The notes beneath the pieces were generated by a model, which made no database searches, had not been told where the DNA came from, and saw only the letters and a program-made list of their open reading frames with translations. From the NCBI GenBank assembly GCA_046719185.1, contig JBDNDK010000133.1:1-6801 (forward strand): a stretch of DNA of 6,801 nt, in the 5' to 3' direction. The DNA comes from JBDNDK01 sp046719185. GTDB lineage: Bacteria; Armatimonadota; UBA5829. Positions 1 to 5,162 of this stretch are shown here, piece after piece (the stretch's first letter is position 1; each line of letters starts with the position of its first letter). The translations under genes and the position numbers were made by a program.

Positions 1-75
1 GGGGTCTCCGGCGGCGATGTAGGCGACGAGGGCGCGTTGGCCCTGAGCGCGGAGCTTGGGGAAGAGGGAGTCGAT
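1..75 (-). CDS. trpA: N-terminal fragment of tryptophan synthase alpha chain on a GC-rich, probably chimeric contig end
   Basis: Read on the minus strand from 75 to 1, this stretch gives 25 codons ending in LRAQGQRALVAYIAAGDP. That closely resembles the start of TrpA, whose family begins with a helix followed by a strand ending in TAGDP/AAGDP. TrpA cleaves indole-3-glycerol phosphate to indole in tryptophan synthesis. Base composition is about 70% G+C (about 75% in the first 60 bases), against roughly one third in the rest of the window. No start codon lies in the TrpA frame, because a TGA stands just before it at the junction. The neighbouring helicase frame stays open through this DNA but loses all family resemblance. 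The simplest reading is an assembly or library chimera with a high-GC organism. A real rearrangement is possible but less likely. Confidence 0.75.
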   Translation of the reverse strand, partial: MDSLFPKLRAQGQRALVAYIAAGDP

Positions 76-76
76 T

Positions 77-2017
77 CATTGCACCAGCTAAATCAAAATT
101 ACTAAGTTTAATTTTTTTTTCTAGCCAATCTGGAATAACAAACCACATGCTCTCAGTTGTTAATATGGTTTCAGGTAAATCTAAGTCTATTCTTTCTACA
201 ACAGTATCATTGAATAATCTTTTTTTGAAATAATGAGTCACTTGATTTCTGACTGTAACTTCTCCAGTAAATACTTTTGTCTTTCCAAGAGCTCTTGACT
301 GAATAACTAAATCAACAGAAATATCTGTTACACTTCCGGGAGTTGTGTAATAATTTACTTCAGTTTTCTCAACATAAGCCACTTTTTCATCTAAATCAAA
401 TTTTCTCACTATGTAAGATTCACCAGCATGAAGATATACAGCCCCTTGATGAATAGTTTCAAATGCTCTCAATCCATCAACTGTTCCAAGTCTTTTTGCT
501 CCCTTTTCAACTGAAATTATATCAAATATTTCATTTGAGGCTGATCTTATATTTACTGAACTTGCAGGATATCCCCTTCCATTCCAAATCCATTTGTTTT
601 TGTATTCTAAATATCCCTTATCTGAAAGAGTTGATACTATATCCCATGAAGATTTTCCAAATGTTGCCTCAATTTCAGAATTAGATAATGGAAGCTCATA
701 AGATGCACATAACAAATGGTCTGCTACTATATATGGATTTTCTGAACTCACTATTGCTTTATCTTTGGCTGAGTCAAATAGATATTCTGGCGAACTTATG
801 ATGTATTGATCAATAGGATTATCCATAGCTATTAAAAAAGCAATAGATTCATCTCTTCCTCTGCCAGACCTGCCTGCCTGCTGCCACAAACTAGATAATG
901 AGCCAGGGTAACCTGTGATAATAACAGCATCAAGACCTCCAATATCTATACCGACCTCAAGTGCTGATGTGGAAGTAACACCCAAAAGCTGACCTTTAAA
1001 GAGCATTTGTTCAATTTTCCTTCTATCTTCTGGAGTATAGCCAGCTCTATATGACATAATCTTATCTTTTAAATCGCTGTTTTCATCTTCAAGGTACCTT
1101 TTTGTATACATTAGTATAAGTTCTGCTGTTTTTCTTGCTCTTGTGAAAACAAGGGTTCTTATACCATTTTGTATAAGATAAGAGAAAATTTTTACACAAT
1201 CAACATTCGGGCTTGTTCTGCATTCCATATCAACCAAAAACTGAGGATTCCACAACACAAAAGTCTTGCTCCCAGATGGTGATCCATCTTTATCTATTAA
1301 TTTCATATCTAATCCTGTTAGATTTTTTGTCAACTCCAAAGGATTGCCAATAGTAGCAGATGCACAAATAAACTGAGGATTTGATCCATAATAAGCAGCT
1401 ATCCTTCTAAGTCTTTTGATTATATTGCTTACATGAGCACCAAAAACACCCTTAAAACTGTGTACTTCATCTATCACTACATATTTTAGATTCTGAAAAA
1501 AATTAGACCACAAATGATGATATGGCAATATAGACAAATGAAGCATATCAGGATTTGTAAGAATCATATTTGCCTGATTTCTAATGTGTGGTCTATTCTT
1601 ACTGGGAGTGTCACCGTCATAGGTATATGCTTTTACAAAAGGAAGATTAAAGCCATTTAACTTGCCTAATTGGTCTTGAGCTAGTGCCTTTGTTGGATAT
1701 AAATATAGTGCTTTTGCATTTTTATTTTTTTCTAATGATTCAAGAATAGGGAGGTTGTAGCATAGAGTTTTTCCACTTGCAGTGGCAGTTACAACAACAA
1801 TACTATTGCCTTCCCTAGCATATTCAAGAGCCTCTGCCTGATGTAAATATAAATCATGAATCCCCTGTTCTTTTAATTTTTCACCAAGCAATCCAGATAT
1901 AGGTGTTTTTAATTTTTTATACCTTGCTCCTCTTTTTTTTATCTTGTGTATGTGTGTGATCTGTTGTTTATAATCAATAGAATATATGAGGTTATTAATT
2001 AATTGACTAACATTCAT
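77..2017 (-). CDS. mrfA: DEAD/DEAH-box helicase, MrfA/YprA-like (DUF1998 family), C-terminus missing
   Basis: This is a superfamily 2 helicase of the type called MrfA (YprA) in Bacillus subtilis, where it acts in repair of mitomycin-C-damaged DNA. About 647 residues are present. The helicase motifs are in order: ATASGKT (motif I, residues 78-84), PTKALAQDQ (Ia, 108-116), TNPDMLH (Ib, 154-160), DEVH (II, 183-186), SAT (III, 220-222), TLVFTRAR (IV, 288-295), TSALEVGIDIGGLDAV (V, 350-365) and QQAGRSGRG (VI, 379-387). The cysteine-rich, zinc-binding DUF1998 C-terminal domain that completes the family's usual length of about 750 residues is absent. The frame reaches a DLAGAM motif at 642-647, which normally leads into that domain, and then enters the foreign GC-rich DNA. 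The ATG overlaps the tatC stop (TGATG), with AAAGG at 2026-2030 as a plausible ribosome binding site, so translation is probably coupled to tatC. The frame stays open to base 1, but residues after 647 should not be believed. Confidence 0.92.
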
Positions 2018-2760
2018 CAATTCTGCCTTTTAGATTTTTTTTCTATCATTCTAACCAACATAATGCTCAAAAAATATAAAATAATAACAGGAACAGCCAT
2101 CATTAGCATTGAAAATGCATCACCAGATGGAGTGGCAACAGCACCCAAAATCACAATTAAAACTATTGCTATTCTCCAATTATCCTTTAGTATTTTACTT
2201 TCTACAATTCCAAGTTTTGCAAGAGCCATCAAAATTATAGGAAGCTCAAACATAATCCCAAATGCAAGCATCATCTTTACAATAAAAAGTATGCTTGCCT
2301 GCACAGTAGGTCTTAATTCTGCATCAGGTGGAGCTTGAGATGCAAACCAATTAAAAGCTGTCGGCATTATGAAATAACATATCACAACACCCATTATAAA
2401 AAGTATAATCGAGAGAGGTGCAATCCATATAAGAGGTCTTTTTTCCTCTTTTGTTAAGGCAGGTGACACAAAGCCCCACATCTCAATTGTGATAAAAGGA
2501 AGTGAAATTATAGCACCAGATATTAGAGAAACCTGCATTTTTATCATAAATGCTTCAGGCAATGATGTGATGAGAAACTTTGTGTTTGTCTTTTCAAGCA
2601 CTTCTTTCATTGGCTCAGTAAGCAGCTGAAAAATATCTGTATAAAAAAACCAAGCTACTAAAGTACCAATGACCCAATAGATAATAACTCTAATAAGTCT
2701 TGTTCTTAACTCAGCAAGATGCTCATATAGCTCAGCTTTTTTTTCATTTTCAACAGCCAA
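2017..2760 (-). CDS. tatC: Sec-independent protein translocase subunit TatC
   Basis: TatC is the multi-spanning inner-membrane receptor of the twin-arginine pathway, which exports folded proteins. The 247 residues match the family length and its six-helix layout. The conserved cytoplasmic N-terminal motif HLAELRTRL is at residues 14-22. The first cytoplasmic loop has FVSPALTKEEKR at 97-108, where E106 aligns with the functionally important E103 of E. coli. The buried glutamate is in the FGIMFELP motif. The basic tail KKSKRQN is expected in the cytoplasm. The start is a TTG at 2758-2760, five bases after the stop of the upstream gene. No in-frame ATG or GTG occurs before the conserved motif, and purine-rich AAGG and AGGG sit just upstream, so the start is likely but not certain. 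No tatA or tatB is in the window. The position in the operon suggests co-transcription with the secreted protein upstream and the helicase downstream. Nothing suggests a functional link with the helicase. Confidence 0.96.
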   Translation of the reverse strand: MAVENEKKAELYEHLAELRTRLIRVIIYWVIGTLVAWFFYTDIFQLLTEPMKEVLEKTNTKFLITSLPEAFMIKMQVSLISGAIISLPFITIEMWGFVSPALTKEEKRPLIWIAPLSIILFIMGVVICYFIMPTAFNWFASQAPPDAELRPTVQASILFIVKMMLAFGIMFELPIILMALAKLGIVESKILKDNWRIAIVLIVILGAVATPSGDAFSMLMMAVPVIILYFLSIMLVRMIEKKSKRQN

Positions 2761-2765
2761 TTTCC

Positions 2766-4079
2766 CTAGAACCTTACTCTAACATCAACATCAATCTGCA
2801 CAATGCCAGGTCTTGTGCCTGAGAGTTCTGTAATTCCATGAGATGATTGTGTTTCTGGTGTTCCATATTTCTCATCATCTTCTTCATCAAATGCTGGTCT
2901 GCCAGCTCTTGGAAGCATCATTGATGGAGTCATAGAACCAGGTGCAGTAGAAGTTCCCGATTGAAGTCTGCCGCCTATTAAGGATTGATCTAAGTCTGCA
3001 TTAAACTCTAATTTTATATTTCTTTTTATCATTCTTCCTGATTCATAAGCAAAAAATGTTGTTACAATAGCATTCACTTTGCCACCAGCTGCAGTTTTAA
3101 TTTTACCATCAAGCATATTGATTCTGGTATCTGAAGATAATCTTGATATAATCTTTGCACATCTTCTACCATCTTGCCATTCAAATGAATCAAGCATGCT
3201 ATTTCCTTTAAGCAGCATTGGTCTTGCAAGACCTTCAATATTAACTTCCAACTCTGATTGCCAAGAGTCACCCTCTTTTGCAGGTCTTGATGGTAATACA
3301 GGAATTACATCCATTATACTATAGTGTGCTTGTTTTCCAAATATATTTCTATTTGAAACAACACCATATCTGTTTAACATTCTATATAATTGAGGTCTAA
3401 CAGGAGTATTTCTATATAAAAAAGTTCTATTTCCTTGTATGCTAATGGCAGCATTGTCATCTAGCCTTAGTCTAACCATTATGTCTCCATTTGGTCTTAC
3501 ATCTTCAATAGTCTGTATGATTGTGAACTCACTAGTCATTCCCAATCCGCCTGATATTGGTGCTCCAAGATTATCAAACAAGCTGACTTGTGCTCTTGCA
3601 TCATACCTTAACAATTTTCCAAAAGGAAGTGAATTTACTAGTCTCACCGGAGGAGCTGGTGTTGTTCTAGGAACTCTATTTTGAAGAGTTATATAAACTT
3701 CTGCAGAATCAACCATTTTTCCTGAAGAATCAAAAACTCTGAATTCCATTAAATGCCTTCCATCAGGATATCTTCTCTCTTCAGTTGGGTTTGCAGGATC
3801 TCTAAAAGGTGCTTTGCTATTCCAAAAGAAATGAATTTTTCCATCTTTTCTGCGTCCAGCATTTGGATTTATACCAGCAACAAATTCTTTATCCGGTCCA
3901 ATAAATAATCCTACATAGCCGCCAGCAGGAAGTGCTGATTCTGATATTGTGAACCTTACATTTTCTCTTACAATTTGGTCTGGAGTCGGTGAATATAATG
4001 TAAGTGCATAAAGAGGTATAGGTATTAAAATTAGAATTATTAAAGCTAATGCAATGAAATACTTATTATAAGTCTTCAT
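2766..4079 (-). CDS. Secreted beta-rich protein of unknown function, 437 aa
   Basis: I do not recognise this family. The protein starts with a Sec-type signal peptide: basic MKTYNK, a hydrophobic core at about residues 8-24, and a likely cut after LYA at about residue 25. There is no twin-arginine motif and no lipobox cysteine, so it is probably a soluble exported or envelope protein that does not depend on the neighbouring TatC. Residues 26-133 look like an Ig-like or fibronectin-like beta domain that closes with RRYPDGRHLMEFRVFDSSGK. A proline-rich linker follows (about 136-146). Residues 150-365 form a second beta-rich region containing RPAKEGDSWQSELEV and WQDGRRCAKI. The segment at 366-420 is low-complexity, with Ser/Thr/Pro and an acidic FDEEDDEKY patch. 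The final strand is IVQIDVDVRVRF and ends in Phe. There is one cysteine in the mature part. The ATG has a good ribosome binding site (AAGGAG at 4085-4090, five bases upstream). As the first gene after the promoter at 4120-4148, it leads the tatC-helicase operon. Confidence 0.85.
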   Translation of the reverse strand: MKTYNKYFIALALIILILIPIPLYALTLYSPTPDQIVRENVRFTISESALPAGGYVGLFIGPDKEFVAGINPNAGRRKDGKIHFFWNSKAPFRDPANPTEERRYPDGRHLMEFRVFDSSGKMVDSAEVYITLQNRVPRTTPAPPVRLVNSLPFGKLLRYDARAQVSLFDNLGAPISGGLGMTSEFTIIQTIEDVRPNGDIMVRLRLDDNAAISIQGNRTFLYRNTPVRPQLYRMLNRYGVVSNRNIFGKQAHYSIMDVIPVLPSRPAKEGDSWQSELEVNIEGLARPMLLKGNSMLDSFEWQDGRRCAKIISRLSSDTRINMLDGKIKTAAGGKVNAIVTTFFAYESGRMIKRNIKLEFNADLDQSLIGGRLQSGTSTAPGSMTPSMMLPRAGRPAFDEEDDEKYGTPETQSSHGITELSGTRPGIVQIDVDVRVRF

Positions 4080-4119
4080 GACTTCTCCTTAATATAACAG
4101 AATAAACAATTATGGGAAA

Positions 4120-4148
4120 ATAGTACAATATAACAGCACATGAGTCAA
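4120..4148 (-). promoter_or_regulatory. Candidate sigma70-type promoter for the 437-aa protein-tatC-helicase operon
   Basis: On the minus strand, TTGACT (4143-4148) and TACTAT (4120-4125) are separated by exactly 17 bases. The -35 matches the consensus at 5 of 6 positions and the -10 at 4 of 6. Transcription would begin near 4113, giving a leader of about 35 bases before the ATG, which contains the AAGGAG ribosome binding site. The region is AT-rich, so chance matches are possible. Confidence 0.5.
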
Positions 4149-4341
4149 TGCAATAAATATAATTACTGCAAAAACAAACATTTAGAACTATTTCATGCTA
4201 CTATTTTCAATTAATACTAAGACTGTTTTTATTTCATTTAAGTTTCCAATTTTATATATATGGGAAAGTATTGTATACAAATAATCAGTTTTTTTTCTAA
4301 TAATAAGAATATAAAAAAGTTTTTTGTTTCTAAGCTGTTTC
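4149..4341. other. AT-rich spacer between divergent promoters, no gene seen
   Basis: This spacer is made largely of A and T runs. I see no coding sequence with a ribosome binding site, no RNA gene and no terminator hairpin. A reading frame on the minus strand crosses the region (4238-4447), but it opposes the 22-codon ORF, has no ribosome binding site and gives a protein with no family-like features. The only ordered element is the 10-base palindrome TTGTATACAA at 4271-4280, which could be a protein binding site or chance. Confidence 0.6.
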
Positions 4342-4357
4342 TCAAATTTGAATTTGA
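4342..4357. promoter_or_regulatory. Perfect inverted repeat overlapping the -35 element, candidate operator
   Basis: TCAAATTTGAATTTGA is a perfect dyad with 7-base arms and a 2-base centre. Its right arm covers the first four bases of the -35 hexamer at 4354-4359. That is a typical position for a repressor operator. The arms are very AT-rich, so chance is a real alternative, and no regulator gene is in the window. Confidence 0.4.
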
Positions 4358-4382
4358 CGCGAAACACTTTTTAATGTATAAT
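4354..4382 (+). promoter_or_regulatory. Near-consensus sigma70-type promoter for the small ORF unit
   Basis: TTGACG (4354-4359, 5 of 6 consensus bases) and a perfect TATAAT (4377-4382) are separated by 17 bases. This is the best promoter in the window. Transcription would start near 4389, leaving only about 7 bases before the GGAGG ribosome binding site of the 22-codon ORF. It may also feed the ferredoxin operon if the terminator at 4492-4527 is read through. Confidence 0.75.
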
Positions 4383-4405
4383 AAATATGTGAATTGGAGG
4401 CAACA

Positions 4406-4474
4406 ATGAAAGTTGCTTCTTATTTGAAAAACAAAACAGCTGGTCATAAAGTTGTGATCGGTAATATCAATTGA
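4406..4474 (+). CDS. 22-residue small protein or leader peptide of unknown function
   Basis: ATG (4406-4408) to TGA (4472-4474) encodes MKVASYLKNKTAGHKVVIGNIN. GGAGG at 4396-4400 stands five bases before the ATG, and a near-consensus promoter and a terminator bracket the ORF, so it makes a compact transcript of about 140 nucleotides. The peptide is basic (five Lys, one His) and has no acidic residue, cysteine or membrane segment. It has no run of one amino acid, so it does not look like a classic ribosome-stalling attenuator peptide for glutamate, glutamine or another amino acid. I do not recognise it. Possibilities are a genuine small protein, a leader controlling the ferredoxin operon, or a small RNA in which the ORF is incidental. 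The strong ribosome binding site argues that it is translated. Confidence 0.55.
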   Translation: MKVASYLKNKTAGHKVVIGNIN

Positions 4475-4491
4475 AGATAATTATGCCATTG

Positions 4492-4527
4492 AAGGCGCTT
4501 CGTGTTAATTATGCGAAGCGTCTTTTT
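4492..4527 (+). terminator. Intrinsic terminator after the 22-codon ORF
   Basis: CGCTTCG (4496-4502) pairs perfectly with CGAAGCG (4514-4520). The helix can extend outward by G-T, G-C and A-T pairs to about 4492, and the loop is 11 bases (4503-4513). A run of five T (4523-4527) follows directly. It works in the plus direction only, since there is no matching A run on the other side. It stands 17 bases after the small ORF's stop and about 195 bases before the ferredoxin start. The left arm can also pair weakly with GCC at 4485-4487, a possible minor alternative fold. Confidence 0.8.
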
Positions 4528-4573
4528 GCATTACTGGGGTAATTAGAAGTTTGATGTAAGAGATTACAAAGGT

Positions 4574-4597
4574 GTTTCGGAAACTTGTTCCCGAAAC
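4574..4597. repeat. Stem-loop copy 1 of a duplicated palindromic element
   Basis: GTTTCGG (4574-4580) pairs with CCGAAAC (4591-4597). Inner A-T pairs can form around a CTTG loop if one C is bulged. The stretch aligns closely with the hairpin at 4650-4670 under the pattern TTTCnGAAnCTTGTTC-nGAAA. The changed stem pair is G-C here and A-T in the other copy, so pairing is kept. Confidence 0.65.
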
Positions 4598-4604
4598 CAA
4601 ATAG

Positions 4605-4631
4605 ATTCCTGGGCACCTTGTGCTTAAGAAT
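4605..4631. repeat. Central imperfect stem-loop between the two related hairpins
   Basis: ATTCCTGGGCAC (4605-4616) folds onto GTGCTTAAGAAT (4620-4631) around a CTT loop. There are nine Watson-Crick pairs, two G-T pairs and one mismatch. The outer context, GATTCC to GAATGACA, resembles the widespread class of dispersed palindromic repeats whose ends read GTCATTC and GAATC. That resemblance is from memory and was not searched. No T run follows, so it is not a terminator. Confidence 0.5.
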
Positions 4632-4649
4632 GACAAAGCAGATATAGAA

Positions 4650-4670
4650 TTTCAGAAGCTTGTTCTGAAA
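4650..4670. repeat. Stem-loop copy 2 of the duplicated palindromic element
   Basis: TTTCAGAA (4650-4657) and TTCTGAAA (4663-4670) form a perfect 8-base stem with a GCTTG loop. It is the better-paired copy of the element at 4574-4597 and lies in the same orientation, judged by the asymmetric CTTG loop. It ends 40 bases before the ferredoxin ribosome binding site. It is not followed by a T run, so it does not look like a terminator. Confidence 0.65.
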
Positions 4671-4709
4671 CTATACTTAAAATGAGAATTATTTTTTTAT
4701 ATATCTTAC

Positions 4710-4724
4710 AGGAGGAATGATGTG
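4710..4724 (+). promoter_or_regulatory. Strong ribosome binding site that sets the GTG start of the ferredoxin gene
   Basis: AGGAGGA (4710-4716) is followed by ATGATGTGAG. The two ATG codons at 4717 and 4720 share a frame that stops at once (ATG ATG TGA). The GTG at 4722-4724 opens the ferredoxin frame, six bases after GGAGG. The start is therefore GTG. The overlapping two-codon minimal ORF is directly visible, but any regulatory role is speculative. Confidence 0.7.
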
Positions 4725-5162
4725 AGAATTAAAGCAGAACCTGATGTTTGTATTGGTTGTGGTCTTTGCAAAGTATGGTGCAAAGTAGAACATTCAGAAA
4801 CCAAAGACATAATAAAAGCATTTAAAGAAGAAGAAAAACCTCCAATGTCTTGTGTTGATGTAGAAGAAGAAGGATGCAGAAGTTTTGCAGCCCAATGCAG
4901 ACATTGTGATGAACCATTATGTGTATATGGATGTATTACTGGTGCAATGACAAAAGATCCTGATACTGGAATTGTATCAGTTAATAAAGATAAATGTGTT
5001 GGTTGTTGGACATGCATACTTATGTGTCCAAATGGAGCCATTCAAAGAGAATTAAAAGGTGGAAAGTTTGTGGCAATAAAATGTGATTTGTGCAGAGAAA
5101 GAGGGTTTCCATCTTGTGTAGAACATTGTCCTAATGATGCCATAGTATTGGAGGAAGAATAA
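4722..5162 (+). CDS. Polyferredoxin with four [4Fe-4S] sites, probable electron carrier subunit of a split glutamate synthase
   Basis: This 146-residue iron-sulfur protein has the fold type of HycB/HydN/DmsB electron-transfer subunits. It shows four cysteine groups: CIGCGLCKVWC (C10, C13, C16, C20), CRHCDEPLCVYGC (C59, C62, C67, C71), CVGCWTCILMC (C92, C95, C98, C102) and CDLCRERGFPSCVEHC (C121, C124, C132, C136). These can hold four [4Fe-4S] clusters. Two further cysteines, C44 and C52, lie in the first insertion. There is no signal peptide, so it is cytoplasmic. It is the first gene of an operon with a flavoprotein, which its stop overlaps by one base (TAATG), and a glutamine amidotransferase. 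In Thermotoga and archaea, genes like these sit with stand-alone glutamate synthase domains. The inferred job is to pass electrons from the flavoprotein to the synthase subunit. The family alone would also fit a hydrogenase or other oxidoreductase partner, so the assignment rests on neighbours. Confidence 0.9.
   Translation: MRIKAEPDVCIGCGLCKVWCKVEHSETKDIIKAFKEEEKPPMSCVDVEEEGCRSFAAQCRHCDEPLCVYGCITGAMTKDPDTGIVSVNKDKCVGCWTCILMCPNGAIQRELKGGKFVAIKCDLCRERGFPSCVEHCPNDAIVLEEE

Noticed and set aside
463..684. Plus-strand reading frame inside the helicase gene
   Set aside because: It is a shadow of the minus-strand helicase, whose frame is continuous and carries the conserved motifs; the plus-strand product is a biased Leu/Ile/Phe-rich string.
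2003..2338. Plus-strand reading frame opposite tatC
   Set aside because: It is antisense to a clear TatC, and its hydrophobic composition reflects the membrane protein's codons read backwards.
4271..4280. TTGTATACAA palindrome as an operator
   Set aside because: It is perfect but only 10 bases long in very AT-rich DNA, and is not placed at either promoter.
4238..4447. 69-codon minus-strand reading frame in the intergenic region
   Set aside because: It has no ribosome binding site, low-complexity AT-rich composition, no recognisable domain, and opposes the better supported 22-codon ORF.
4574..4670. Tandem hairpins as an ANTAR-type antiterminator target, which often control nitrogen genes
   Set aside because: ANTAR sites need paired hexaloops with A at position 1 and G at position 4. 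The loops here are GCTTG and ACTTG types and do not fit, and no terminator follows them.
4574..4670. CRISPR array
   Set aside because: There are only two similar units, each palindromic and imperfect, with no regular spacers and no cas genes.
4643..4677. TAGAAT and TATACT as -10 elements of a separate promoter for the ferredoxin operon
   Set aside because: No acceptable -35 lies 16-18 bases upstream of either, and no extended -10 TG is present. A weak promoter cannot be excluded.
4706..5041. Minus-strand reading frame opposite the ferredoxin gene
   Set aside because: It is antisense to a gene with four intact [4Fe-4S] motifs and shows no family features of its own.
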